Source: Calliopsis andreniformis
Taxonomy: Eukaryota > Arthropoda > Insecta > Hymenoptera > Andrenidae
Length of the DNA: 64,000 nt
Reading direction: 5' to 3'
Assembly: GCF_051401765.1 (NCBI RefSeq)
Contig: NC_135067.1
Coordinates: forward strand, 20,641,501 to 20,705,500
In this document: positions 26,051-39,697 of the stretch, one piece after another
Layout: the number at the start of each line of letters is the position of its first letter
Numbering within the stretch: the stretch's first letter is position 1
Position numbers and translations under genes: made by a program
Notes under the pieces: model-generated
What the model saw: only the letters and a program-made list of their open reading frames with translations
What the model was told of the DNA's origin: nothing
Databases searched by the model: none

Positions 26051-26658
26051 AGGTTCAAGCTGCATGAAGGTAATCCATTTGGGATTATTTTCTATTTGAA
26101 AGTGCTAGGTGCGTGTAAATTGCGAGGTAGGAATGGTAACTGAGGGGTTATCTAGAGACTCATGTCTTTCGAGTCGTTGAAAATATTAGTTACATCCTAT
26201 GGGTCAATTTTATTCATTTTACGCTGTTACTTGAGGCTGCTAACGGTAATTTTAAAATTGAAATCGAATTTCTGAGATCGTTGAGGATTTTCTTGTGATG
26301 ATATAAACGTGAAAGGGAAAATATAGGTTGATGTGATAGAAAGTTAAGGTAGTTTTTAATATGATTAGTTCGAGAAGAAACTGGAAGTGATTTTGCTTTG
26401 ATTATAAAATTAATTTAATTCAATAGCATATGAGCTTTTTACAAATAGATTACACTACAAAAGATTTCGAAGTCGATAAAATAAATGAATTACCAGGTAT
26501 GTACATCCAACGTGCTAACGACAGAAACTCAGTAATCGTTTCAAGACTGGATGTACTTTACTCTGATAACTATGTTTCAAAGTTTTTCTGCGGCTAGGTC
26601 GTTCACAGTGACTAATGGCGACTACAGATACTTCACATCGTTATTTTTTCCGCAAATC

Positions 26659-26717
26659 GTTCCAGTGGAACGCATTGAACGAGCAAAACAGTGTCTAAAG
26701 AAATCGTACTGTTTTGC
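26659..26717. repeat. Two hairpins in an AT-rich patch, one with 10-bp perfect arms
   Basis: GTTCCA (26659-26664) and TGGAAC (26666-26671) form a tight dyad. Twelve bases on, GCAAAACAGT (26683-26692) and ACTGTTTTGC (26708-26717) are perfect 10-bp reverse complements around a 15-base loop. The second is among the longest perfect dyads with a real loop that I found in the window. Confidence 0.8.
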
Positions 26718-28140
26718 GGATATTACCATTACATTATCGTGCACGTTGAAAACTTGCCTTCTTATCACAGCTAGCATCTGATTGCCCTCAATCTTCTCAA
26801 TTTCCTTAGTTATTTTCTTGCGCATCAGTCTTGACAAGATCGAGCTGATAGCATCTGAAAAAGAGGTCATATAAGATAGACAATTTCATTTTTCTGAAGA
26901 CTATAGAAGCAGTTCTCTGACAGAACGCAAGTGGCTTGTTAATCCTGAACCTTGTATAAAGAAGCCCTCGAGCATAGTAGGATCAAAGCTAAATGCAAAA
27001 GCAATACCCCGTAAAACAGAGGTTGCACCCCTTGCCAAGCGATTCGCCACTCCAAGCCAAACTACTTTCTTCAAACGATCCACTTGCCTCGCCCTTTCAC
27101 AGCCCATCCTCCCCAAAACGCGTGAATCAGCCCCAAGACCGCTCCGCGGATCGAGGGCTGGCAAGTCTCGGCTCGGCACTGCGAAGGAACTCAGTCGGGA
27201 CACCAGGCCAGGTCTGCGGCGGAAATGAAGGAGTTGATATATCTGCTCGAGCGCCATAACTCACTTAGTGCTTGCATATAGCCCTCTCCTCCTCTCTGTT
27301 CCACCCTCTCGCCTCCTCGTTCGCTCGCTGTCTGTCGCTTCGTCTCTCTGCCCTTATCCTCTCGGCGGATATTCCTTACACTTTCACATAGACGCGAGGG
27401 TATAATCCTCTGGCGGTTTTCTCGTATTGGTCGCGAACTCGCGCACGTGGGTGCCCGCCGGTTGCATGTGCACGCAGCGCGTGTGGGTGTGGATGCGCGC
27501 GAGTGACGAACGGAACGCAGCCGTCGAGGAAAAGGGAGGCTGCTCGCGCCTGAGGGAAGCCGAGGTGCGAAGGGATCGCGAGGAAGAGCTGAAGGAGAAG
27601 GACGCCTGGCTGATCGGTCGAAGACGATCGAGCGAGAGGCGATACCGCGAATACTTAATGCCTCGCACTAAATTATGCAATTACCTTTACGTCTGCCTGA
27701 AGACCATCTCTCGGGCCGCGCGTGCTCGTATGCGAGCGGGGACTTCCTCCGTACACGCGTCTACGGTTACGAGCGAAGGCATCGATGATGAGAACGTACC
27801 GGGTGTTCCGGTAATATAGGACATTTGAGAAGTTATTATATTGAGTTCCCATAAGAGTCCGTGTAATTACTTTTAACTAATGACGTACTGAAGATTCTTT
27901 ATGATAATTATCTTCTGTCTCTGGAGGTAACTTGTTAGCTCATTTCTGAGATTACTTCCTGTAGTTTGGAGCAGAGGATTGATCTGGTATCGGCGTAAAA
28001 TTTCTAGTGGTTAAAAAGCTAAGAAGGAAGCGGAACAAATGGTAGTCGGCTGGTACCAGATTGAGAGAAACAAGTCGTTTTATATAACTTCCTCGAGTAT
28101 TGGTTAAGTTTGTTCTCCTGATGAAAAAGAATTCCTGTGG

Positions 28141-28159
28141 TTTACTAAACTTTAGTAAA
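28141..28159. repeat. 8-bp inverted repeat, 3-nt loop
   Basis: TTTACTAA (28141-28148) and TTAGTAAA (28152-28159) flank ACT. AT-rich surroundings make chance plausible. Confidence 0.75.
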
Positions 28160-30018
28160 GTTAATCATTTTTCACGGAAGTTGGCGATGATCTCTTTTTA
28201 GACTTCATTTAGAAACTTTGTGATAGAATTGCAGTTTTTTGCATCGTTTAACATAAGCAACGCGGTTTAAAAATAAACACAATTATATTCTAGAGAGTGC
28301 AGACTACCTCACCTTCCTTTTTATTCCTTTAGAGTAATTTCCCTCGGAAGGAAATTGCACAGAGCTTTAGGACCCTATCAGTATCATAACATTCTATTCT
28401 CGTGGAGTGTCTTTAACAACAGATTTATTGAATTACACCAGACGACATAACGATAATCAGTAACACCTTTATCGTCGGCGAGACAGGCGGAATAGAGGAT
28501 ATACGAGCCATATAGGGGGAACAGCCATCCCGTCAGCCGGGCTTTAATAGAATATCTGAATTCTGTTATTTACGCACGCGCCGCGATCGCCCTTTAAACT
28601 TTGTGGCTCAATAAAACATAAGCGGAGAGGCGACTGGGCGCTGGTGCTCGTTCGCGAGGGAATAAAATATGCAAGCGGTCAGCGGCCACGACGACGTTTC
28701 CGACGTGTCGAACAATATTTTATTATCAAACGAACGTTATCCGATTATTCCGTCTGAAACGGCCGGCTTACCGCTTCGGACGGCCGCAACACGAACGTAG
28801 GTGTGTCGATATAGCAAACGAAGAACTGTAAGAGTCACGTTCGTACCAAGGTCTTTTCTCGTATTCGCGACCTACACTCTTAGCGTATCGAGCCTCTCCA
28901 TTCCTCTTGCTGGTAGCCTTGAATTACAGATTCTTTCCGCACGAGGGATAAAATATGTAACTCCTGTTACATCTGAAACGAGAGCTGGATAATAGAGAGC
29001 GGACACGATCGAAGACACCTCAACGACAAATATAGAGATCCGTTTGGACGCGTTGTCGCCAGGGAAAAAAAGGAATATTATTTAATGCCCGGTAGGAATT
29101 TATCGGCGAATACGTATCGCGAGATTATTGGAATGTTAAAAATGTTTGGAGAACGTCGTTGAATTTAATGCCGTTTTACGGAGTTTATAGCCAGGATACT
29201 TATACCGTGCTTTTTATACAGCCATGTTCACGCTGTTTACGCTCTACGGTGTTGAGGATTAAGTGTTCTAGAATTCGCGTGAAGGAACGAATATACGCGA
29301 GATTGGAAATACATTCTCTGGCGCACCCACTCTTGATTAAAACGACGCAGGAAAAATGGGGATCGATCGGTCTCAAGAGGTCGGAACAACATGTTAAGTC
29401 GCCGCGGACTGGCTGAAGCAAGTGATAGGATAAAGTCAGACCAATCGCGGTCGAAAAATGCAAATAGGTTTGCAGGTACGCTGAATTAACTCGTTGGATG
29501 TGTAACGCACAGGAACTGGCAGTAAAATGGTAGTAATTCAATTTCCTCGCACGAAGTCCGAAGCTTAGAGATTCGATAGGTGATATGGCGTAGAAAGTAG
29601 CAGTGGTTACTCCGATTTGACTGACAGCTGGGAGTCTCTATTCCGCGTGGAACTTGTGTTGATTACGGGATAATTCTGTTGAAATGTGGTAAGTATATCT
29701 CTTGGTTCCTCGGTTTCTCGCCAACAGAAATACCTATAAATTGAGTAGTAAACCTTTCGTCACTTTCAGCAATTCTGCATCTCTTCCGAAGCTAAAGAAT
29801 TCCTTCTGCTCGGTTCACAGGATATTCACGAAATATTGCGATGCATATGCGTGAGGACCTTTCACACGCGTAGGTATCTGCGCAGCCTTCAATTACGAAA
29901 GGCCTTCGAATAAAGAATGAAATGTGTATAGTTTATTGAATCTAAAATAAGATGAAGAGACTGGCAGACCGGCGCGGGTCATTTTAAAGTTGCAAGGTCA
30001 ACCAACGCATGACCATCC

Positions 30019-30032
30019 GAGATGATCATCTC
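30019..30032. repeat. 14-bp perfect palindrome
   Basis: GAGATGATCATCTC equals its reverse complement. The centre TGATCA is a common bZIP/homeodomain-like core; no other context. Confidence 0.8.
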
Positions 30033-33000
30033 AGGCGCTATTATCTGAATAATGCGCGATGCACATCCACAAGCTGCTGAGTCGACTATAGCCAGATGCC
30101 AGAAGAACAGACCGACAAGAACAAGATCCTCAGCCTGTAGGTTTTAAGCCTTTCCGCCCAGCGACCAGAACACAGTTCTTCCCACAGAAAAGAAACTTCA
30201 GCATTTCTTCACGGAGCGCGGACAATGAGGCCACGTACTCCACGACACGTCACGCTAATTTTGCCGATAATTATCGAGCTCGTGACACGTGATTGTCAGT
30301 AGAAACGCATCAGACTCGCGACTGGCGCATAATTGTGGAGAGATCCAGCGCATCTCCCAGGGCTGTCATCGCGAGTTACATACGAGGTCCTAAGACCCAA
30401 GAAACTATGCGTTTTTCGGGCCCCGGGGCGAGAGAGCATGCGTGAGCGCGCACGACTTAACGTTTCATTAGCCGTATATTAGCGAGACTTGAGGCCGCGT
30501 GCATACGTCACGCAGATAACCACGGCGAGACTCGCGCGAGAATGTACGACGAGCTTGGCAGATAAGCGTAAGGAGATACGGGACGGGTAAGTTACGGCGC
30601 GTCCACTGATGCGAAATGTGGCTAGCGGAGCGGGGCTTATAAGCTGCCAAAATCGTGGGTACCCTGGCCGCGACGCTCGTGGAACCGCGAGTCGCAGACG
30701 CGACTGGAGAAGATACGGCGGATAAGAGTCGTGACTTTTTTCGACCCTGTCCTGTCACGCTCCTTCACTGGGGAGCCCTGCAAATTTTTCTCTTCCCTTT
30801 GCACTATCGCGTGTCCTGCGGGGCCAAATTTTATGATGCGTTGCAACCAGTGATGCCTTCCCTTGGGGCTGGACCTGAGACACTTTGTGGACTTGAGACA
30901 CTGGACCTGATGGCGACGCTTGGCCCATGAAATTTGGAGAAGAGTCGAGGGCCACTTCCTAGAAACCTGAAAAGGTGATTTTCGTCTGAGGTATCAAAAT
31001 TGAGTAATCTGCGATACTTATATCGGCTACACAGGATATCCAAGACCAAGTGGAAACAGAAAGCAAAAAAGCTGAGACAGGTTCAAATAATCGGAGGAAC
31101 CCACAGCAGACTCTCTCCCACGCGAATACATCTCCATTCATAAATATACACCGCGAGCGTTCACCGGGGTCCGTTCATTTGGTTCGCCTGCTCTGTGAAA
31201 CACGCGAGCCACTTTCGCAAATCGCGCTTCTTAATAGACCATGGAGCAACAAACCTTCCGTTCACGAAGAAGGTCACCTCCTGAAGGGGACGCAGTAGTC
31301 GAAGCAGGAGATTCAAAGATTAGGTGAATGAGTCACGCGGCGGGACAAGGGAGAAAAGAATATCTGTACATGGGTAGAGCTAGAGAAAATCAAATAGGCG
31401 GAGCGGTTAAAACTCGTGTAATGAAAGACAGAGAAAGGGCGAGGAAGAGCCAGAGTCGTGTGGAAGTCATGGTTCCGTTCTCCTCAAGTGTTCCAAGATC
31501 GGACTATCAGCCGACTACCACACTTGCTAGTTGACTATTACGCTTTAACGAGCAACGGAATAATTATAGTGATCGCTGGCCAGAGAAAAAGAGGAAAGGG
31601 GATTCCCTTCTTCTCTTATGCAGTACATACCTCCCTATGTACCTGTGTGCAGAGTGGGGAATTGATGCATTCGCGAAATTGTTTCGCAACGCCTCGAATC
31701 TGATAGCGGCACACGCTCGTTTCGAGTGGACTCTCAGCACAGAGAGTATACCTAGTCGTTCTGCCGATCGTTTCGAGCACGATCGCGACCGCGGTAACGT
31801 AGCATCCTCCTGTACGGGGCCGACCGCTTGGAAAATCGAGCAGGACGAGAGGCAACCGATCACGATCCAACCCTTAAAGGTGCACTCAACTACTTCCTGG
31901 TGCTGTTAACGGTGAAAACCACCGAGATCCAGCGATGTTTATTGGCTCGTTACTGGCCTGTACGCTCGCGACGGGGGTCCCGAGGTGTGAAAATTTCGCG
32001 TTGTTCCGCTCGAAACGGGAGAACGATCTAACGATGGGACCGTGGGCGTTGACGAGCTCGAGGACGCATTTCATACCGCCACTACCTTGACAATGGAGTC
32101 ATTGATGAAAGCAGAACTCTGATTCGGCTCTAAATACACGATTGACAGGGTACACGGATCTAACCTGGAATCTGGAAGAGTTTGAAATTTCAGCAAGTCA
32201 AGGTTTGACTGCCGAAATAAGGAAGCTAATGATCACGTCAATTATAATCTACATTAACTCCTTAATATCCACGTTTCAGATTTGATTATAAGGTGCTTCC
32301 TCGTAGGCGTGATTCCTTAAAAGAAACTTCTGAAGGTCTACTCCTAAAATCTGAATCGCGTGATACTATACAATCTCTATAAAATGGCCAACCATCAATC
32401 GAACCTACAAAAAAGTCGCACGTGTGAATTCAATTAGTCCCAGAGAGTCACGCCAAGGTCCAAAGCACCTACAGCACATGTTCAAGTCTTTAATTCCCCG
32501 GTGGTCAGATTATAGACCACTCATTATCGTGGTCGCGGAATTCTAATTCATCGAAAAGTGAATGGCCACGTCCGCATCGCCGCGTAATTGATCGTGATTT
32601 AGAGGCAATTCCTACGGGATGATTTGCAGTTTCATAGGTTCCTGCTTACGACACGGCGTGAACACGGAACCGTGGCTATTTACAGCGTCATTAGACTCGT
32701 TAATGACACTCGAAGGCGAACTCTGCCGCTGGATAGAGCCACGAGTGTCGACAAGTTCAGGGTCGCCGTCGTGAACCCGATGGACACGCAATTTCGTGGA
32801 GCCACTACGCTGAGCCGATTGAACGATTGCTCGGGGCACAGACGTGTCGGAAGGTGGGTCGTTATTAAGAATCTTCCTTAAACGGAACGCAGCCGACGTA
32901 CTTATAACGAAGAGGTCCTTGAGAGCAAGAAGACTCCTAGCTCCAGGGCTGATTGTCTGCCTCGTGGAAACGCGCTGCGAACAGATCAAACTGTTAAAAG

Positions 33001-36000
33001 CTAATTGCGAGTTGAACACGAGGATTGAATGGACACTCGTAGCTGTTACGGCTGTGTTTACTAGGTTTCTTTGGAATGTTTCGTACTATAGTTTTTCTCT
33101 TTTTGGTCGACTGTTCAGGAAAGTGGCGATTTGTAGCAGTCAACCGGTTACCTGGTCTGATTAGCATGCCTGATCAGATAGGAGAATGATATTGATTAGA
33201 TTTTGGATGGTGTCCTGAGGCATTTTTTGGTGACTCGTTTATTACCTATGCTGGGCTGGAAGTTAATTTTCGATGGGACTAATCGTTGAAATATGATTAA
33301 TTGACACTTTGACTTTAGACTGCGAGAGATAAATGAAGCGTAATTTGTCTCGTGTTTCATAATTTCTGCAAAAAAATAGAAGCTCCAATAATTTTGAAAA
33401 TACGATCAATTTGAACTGAGGATCTTAAATTAAGAATGAGGAAGTAATCGTACAATCTTAATATTGAAAGTCAAGCTCATTAATTACTTCAACAGATGGA
33501 GCATTTAGCATCAATTGACTACGAAAAAAGTGCCGAATCATCGAAGAATGTGTTGCTCGAATAGATTGAACATCGAATAGTAGATACTCTTGATACAGAG
33601 ATCCTTTCTACGTCGATCTCTGGGGTGCAGGGGTTAGAGAAGAACATGTTATTAAAGAACCTTCGTTGTTCTTTATTCCCTTTCTTCTTCGCCGCTTGGT
33701 CACAGACTAAGACGGAAAAGCCTCGAACAAAATCCTCGGAATTATCGCAGAATCATCGAGAACACGAAGGTCGAAAGCTTGACAGGTACTATGATGAAAT
33801 CACAATGTCATAATGTTATGTAATCCTGCTGAAATGAAATAATCATTGCTTCTTCGCGATTTTCTGAGTTACAATGAACCTTCTAAGAATTATGCAAGAA
33901 TTTTATAGCTATTACTCTCAATAATATATATAATTACTAATTGTAAAGTATTATGCTCTGTCATTTCTAGTGAGAGTTGGACAACATTGACCACTTTTTT
34001 AACACGACAGTAAATGTACTACAGTGGGGATAATAGAAGGTGAATGATACTGATCAGAAAAAAATACACAACACGAATATTAAAGGGACATATGATTTAT
34101 AGTAAAGAAAGTGGGAGGTTTTCCAAATACAGCTGCAAAGTTCATCAGAACGTAGTTGTATTACAATTCAGCATTACCTATCCCATCGACTTGGGAAGAA
34201 ACAATCGGTCGATGACGATGATTAAATACCCATATGCTTCCTCGTCGGAGGTGCACGATCGCCGAACCCTTGAACAATATGCATTTTGTGCGATCGAGAG
34301 AGGCCATAATAGCGCGGCATAGGTCGAAACATTCGCAAGAACGACTGGTCGATCCTACTCTCGTCCAAAGACAAATGTCCAAGGGCAGCCGGCCCCGATA
34401 AAAGGATACCAACACGATAAATCATGCTCGTCGCGACGCGGAGGAAGTCTGGGCTGGTTAGAGGAACGAAATCCACGCCAGGCATTAGTCATATTGAAAG
34501 TGTTAAACGATCGACGCCTCCGAAAACAATATCCTCGCTGATGGCCAATGGGGATGAAGAATCGGTCCGATAAGACGTCGAGAAATCACCCCAGACAAGC
34601 AAGAGATTCACCTTTGAACACGAGGCATCATCCTCGCGTGCTCCACCGAAATCATTCTCCATCGACTAGGCTTGAACTTTCGATGACAAATTTTCCATCA
34701 GTCGGAAAATACGGTTCGTTAGGACGTTAGACAGTGCGTGATGCTCGCGTGCGCATACTTCGAGACAGGAACGTGTGAAAACGTTCAAAGTTCAGGGCAC
34801 CCTCATCGATCATCGTCAATCATCGTGCGATCCCTGTAAAAATCCTGAAATCTCTGGGCATGCTTTCTAACTTTGAAGCCGCTGTAGCGAGATAGTTTCT
34901 TAATTAAAGTTCTAAAGGTTTGGGTTCAAGGCCGAGTGCCTCCGAAACCGGAAGTAATTATACTGGTCCAAAAGAATTTATAAAACGTTTCGCGGAGCCA
35001 CCGTCTTTCTCGAGTCACTTTAATATCGGTACATAATTTATTACGCGCGCGGAAGCCGCCATTTCATTAGGCTATAAATACTGAAGCCGCGCTTTATGAA
35101 AGGCAAAAGTGGGTCACAGAAAACTATAATAAAATTCCATGCACGGCAGCGATATGGAACCCAAGTTCGGCGATGCTCCTCCTCTCGCCATGAAAAGGGC
35201 AACAGCATACCGCTCCAATCGTGCCACTTTTTCCTAAGCTCATGAGAGAATGCAACGTCATGGATGCTCATTATCCATCGACATACCGTTTCCTATCATC
35301 ATCGCGAAAAACTAACATTCCGCTCAAAAACCTCACACAATTTCACGCCTACAATCGAGCTAACAAGAACAATGGAGAAAATCCAGCACGCGTGTAACAC
35401 AAATTCCTGAGCGCGGGGTTCAGAAACGCAGCCGGATGGACCGCTAATAACCAGGTTATTCAGCGCCAGTGTCCTGTAAGAGAAAAGGCTCGTGGCCCTC
35501 TTTCGCTCTAAAGTATCCAGTAGAAGTGTTGCTTCAAGGAAGAAAGTCGACAGAAGTTTCGAAAGGACCCAACACAGGAAGCCAAACACCCTCGCCGTCT
35601 GACAATCGCGGACCAAGGGAAACGCATTAGCCGCGTGTCAGCCACTGGTCCTCTTGCCGCAGTTCCGTCGCATTGTGCGGCACAATTCGGCCCGTACCCA
35701 AAGGAATCCAGAAAACCGAGGGAACTTTCGCGCCAGCGGCAAGACCTTTCCGCTTCCTCGCGAGATTCCATCCCCTTCACGCGATCTCCATCCCCCCGGA
35801 GCGTGTTGCCGCGAGATCATTCCTGGAGGCCATCAAGAGGCGCAATTCCGCGCTCTTTCTGCAACCGTTGTTTCACTTCCAGTAGGAAGGCATTATCCTG
35901 GCGCGAGTTGCAAGTTTATTGTGCCTCCCGAACCGTCTGAACCAGCGTGCACGTGCATCTACGTGACGAGCAGAGGCGTGCTCTCCGTTCGGGCAGGTAT

Positions 36001-37123
36001 ACGCGCGTTCACCTGTCGAGAACCCGCACGAAACCGAACTGCCAGGCCCCGAGCAGGAGGAAGACCGTGTGAATGGGCTACCGTTCTGCGGTCTGCGGCC
36101 CCGCTGCTTTTTCTCGGCCGGTCGGAATGCGAGCTGGCCGCGGCTCAGAGAAGCGGAAGAGGCGCGAGAGAGCCATGGCTAGAACCGCGTTCTCGGTTTT
36201 AGAGGCTGCATCGGCTGCAAACGCGTGGCGGCCTATCGAAACCGAACACCTAGAGAACACTGTGAATACACGACAGATAACGACCAGGAGAAATCTGGGA
36301 TCGTTCCTGTTACAGCCGCTGCCGCGATCACCCGAGAAATGTGCGACTCTGCCCCCGTGACGAATCATCCGATCCAGTTTGGAATAGGTGGCTTCGGTGG
36401 GAACACTGTGACCGCAGGAGATAGAAGCAAGCTAGGGAAAGTTGCGTAGGTGGCTCGAGAGGGTGATGCTGATTAGTACATGGGGTGGAATCTGTGATCC
36501 GATTGACGATGTCCTTCAATAACATCTTTTACTGGTCTGGTCTGGACATTTTCTGGTCTAAATCGATCGAGTGGCGAAGGCTAGGATCACAGGTCGATCC
36601 CACACTAGTCGCGGAACTTGCTTTCTATCGATTAATATGCGGCAAGCTCGGTCGGAAACGATTTAAAGGCGTTCACCGTGGCCGCGGTTGTCGCGATACC
36701 ATAGCTGTCACCGTTACTCGCTTTAATGGCTGCGGATAATTGGTTACAACTGGCTAGCATATACGAATCATTGATCCGTAGTATCCGTGTACGCGTTACG
36801 TTGGAAGCCGCATACGATCGAGTTTCTCTCAGTCGATCGCCTTTCGAAAGATCGACCGTTTTCTCCGTTAAATCCTTTACAGTCGTGGACGCAATTAGCC
36901 GGCATCTCCAGACGCCGAAGTGCTCGGCGCTCGTCGATAGAAAGTGGTCGTGATCGGACATGGCTCGAGACGACCGCGGCGAACGCTCCATAATTCAAAT
37001 CGATATTTTTTCGCCGATCATTTTTCGAACGGGACTGGGTCGTGTTTCATTCGATTCAACTGGAATGATTGACGACAAAAGATCCGCGGTAAATTCATGC
37101 CGTGAATGCTTGGGGTGGGTGCA

Positions 37124-37138
37124 TTGCATTGAATGCAA
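37124..37138. repeat. 7-bp inverted repeat with single central base
   Basis: TTGCATT (37124-37130) and AATGCAA (37132-37138) flank G. The arms resemble C/EBP- or POU-type half-sites. Confidence 0.65.
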
Positions 37139-37655
37139 CAGTGATTTAACAAAGTATCACGCGTGGGCGGGAAAATATCAAGACAACAATTAATTTGATG
37201 GAAATCCTGGTTTTCTTTGGGAGATTGAGTAATGTCTAACAGAGTATGGAGTATCAGGTTTCCTTCGTAAGTCTAGTTAGGTACATTGGAATACGCGAAG
37301 AGGTGCAAGAGACGCTATGAAATATTTTGCCCTTTCTCAGGCTTCTAAGAGTGTCTTCAAAAAATAAATCACACTTTTTTAAGTACCAACAATTGCCCAG
37401 AGTCGATGCCAAGAAGAGAGAAAGTGTTCAGTTGTATTAGCTCCAAGCAGAGAAACGCGAACGATAAATGAGCCGACCATTACACGAGCGTGGAAGTATC
37501 GAAAAAACAGGGATCGAGATACGCGACAAATAACCTCCAGCTAAAATCATTTCGGCTGTTTTTTCGATCGAGGCCAGTCGAGAGGCAACAGTAAATACGG
37601 TTACGACTTGGTTCGTGCTTTCAATCATCGATATATATGTCTGTGGTTCGGTCTC

Positions 37656-37683
37656 TCTCGTTGTCGAGAGCTCGACAGCGAGA
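37656..37683. repeat. 28-bp near-perfect palindrome
   Basis: The 13-base arms TCTCGTTGTCGAG (37656-37668) and CTCGACAGCGAGA (37671-37683) are complementary at 12 of 13 positions around AG; the one exception is T opposite G, which would still pair as RNA. A short TCTCTCTC tract precedes it. Confidence 0.85.
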
Positions 37684-39671
37684 CAATGAGATACCTTAGT
37701 GTGTAATAATCGTCTGTCGAAAACAAGAGACCTTTACAATGTTGCTCGTCTCAACCACGGACTCTCCCTGCCCTCATTTCAATCGAAATCGTGCAATTTT
37801 GTGAATTGCGTGGCGGGCGATATCTTAATCACACGGCCGTCAATAGGGAATTGGAATAAGAGCGAGATCCAGGCAGAAACTTTCCCATACTGCGTGGTAA
37901 CATCGTTTCGTGCCGATCTTATCTCGGGAGCAAGCTCTGCAGCCGTGAAATCGAATGGAGATCAATGGAACACAATGCGGTTTTAAGAGCATTGACTGCG
38001 AAGATAGCCACGCTCTCTCACGGTTCCCTCGTATTTGTATCGTCGAAAATGATAACGCGTTGCAAGCAGCGACTCGTAGATTTTCTGATCGTTACAAAAT
38101 TGCATCGTGTTTCGCATTCCGACTGTCACTTTCTGCTTTTTGGTTGAAACAATCCTATTTCCCGCTCGTAACTTGAAATGCTTTGGAAGTGCACCCACTC
38201 CACCAGCGTGAACTTCTGACTTCACCTATGAGTCAAAATACCATAGAAATTACCGCAAATAGAAGGCCATTTACGACTCTCAACCTAGAGAAGAAATACC
38301 CATTCACACCTTGGATAAGTCAAATATATAAATCATTTGAGAGACCTCCACGTTTCCACGTCCCATTAAAGAAAGGATTTCTCTGGCGATCCAGGAGATC
38401 CACTCGCTTTCACGAAATTCCACAGAGACATCAATGACAGACATCAAGAGTCTAAGAACTACTTGCACGCTTATCTGTCCACGTGTTTCGCGCGAGCATT
38501 AAGTAACACCGTCTAGGTGGACGATAGAAGGCAGGCAAGCGAGTACGATCGATCATCCTGAGCACGAGGACCCGAACGGGTACCGTCGATCCTCTCGAAC
38601 GCCTTTCGTTTCACGCCTCGAATCACAGCCGAAGAAAGAGGTGTTCGATAGCGTGCCATCTCACGGGAGATACAGATAAGTGACGGGGCGTTTTTTATAC
38701 GGACAGATATGACGCCAGAATCGTTCAATTTTACAAAAGGTGTCCAGCGACACGTTTATCTCGCGCTGCTTGAAAGGGTTGAACTATGGACGATACGCGC
38801 GGACGGCATTCCGAGGCGGGAAGTAAAGATAATCCGAAGGTGGCTCGATGGAGAGGAAACGAGAGGACCAGTGACGAAAGTGACGATAAGAATTTAAGGC
38901 TCCTCAGTCGAACGAGGTGACAGAAGAAAGGGTGGACGAGTATTAGTTTTACGATCGCTCCTTTTTCCTGCGCTTTTCCCGTCTCGTTCGAAGGAATTCG
39001 CAGTATCGCTCCTCATTTTCCAGGCCAGACGTCTTGGAGGACCGAAAGAATTCGGAGCCAACCAGCTCGTTCGAAGAGGATCTCTGACTCTATCTACGCA
39101 TTTCTTTTACTGCCTGGCCACTCTGCAATGAGTCACGGAAATCTTTATTCCCGTCCATAATCGTAAAATCGTGGGCCACGAGTAATGTCCGGACTTCGAA
39201 TTGTCTTGAGGAAACGATTCTGGAGAACCGAGTTGACGCCCCATCGATGACTGGACCACAGGAGATCTCATCTCCCATTAAAGACAAGAGTTCCATCTTG
39301 GAATTAGTAATGATCCCTCAAATCCATATATTGTGGAGTTTCAATTAACTGACCAGTTAAAAGTGGCCTAACACCTCAAGAGGTACCAAGCTCAGCTCTT
39401 CGAACTGTCAGTAGATTAGACCTGTGACAAACGGCCCAATACATAGAGATCTTTCCTGAGCAATTCGATCAGCAAGCTTTCGATCTCCCGACAATAAACG
39501 AAGGTAACCGAAAGACGGACGACTCGAAGCATACGCCAGCTAAAAAACTGCCTAACAAGCCCATGCTTCAAACACAAAGCCATTCGACCTTAGGTTAGCC
39601 AACTGCGTCGGAGATCAATGGCTAGACGCGAGGCTCGCAGGGAACAGAGATTCCTCGATATCGGTGGAAAG

Positions 39672-39697
39672 CACCTGGTGGCGAGGTGCCACCGGTG
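39672..39697. repeat. GC-rich hairpin: 10-bp stem with one bulged T
   Basis: CACC(T)GGTGGC (39672-39682) pairs with GCCACCGGTG (39688-39697) around the loop GAGGT. It is a stable stem for its size, at the left side of the CpG-rich patch 39.6-40.1 kb. Confidence 0.75.

Larger units (their letters stand above)
26050..33050. other. Non-coding; AT-rich patch, CpG-rich patch, then mixed
   Basis: 26050-26900 is AT-rich and carries the double hairpin at 26659. 26990-27830 is CpG-rich and C/T-rich around 27280-27370. 27830-28500 is AT-rich. GTGGTC/GACCAC arms lie at 32501-32520. A CGGGGCTTATAAGC string near 30630 is TATA-like but unsupported as a promoter. Confidence 0.5.

Noticed and set aside
35654..36202. 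182-codon plus-strand frame
   Set aside because: Arg/Pro/Ala-rich composition of a CpG-rich patch, with several other frames open over the same DNA.
36726..36953. 75-codon ATG frame, plus strand
   Set aside because: Minus-strand frames of 119 and 76 codons cover the same DNA and look equally plausible, so none can be preferred from sequence alone.
39590..39600. TTAGGTTAGCC followed by AACTGCG, loosely like a mariner terminal repeat
   Set aside because: The similarity is short, no inverted partner or transposase remnant was found nearby, and no TA target duplication could be established.
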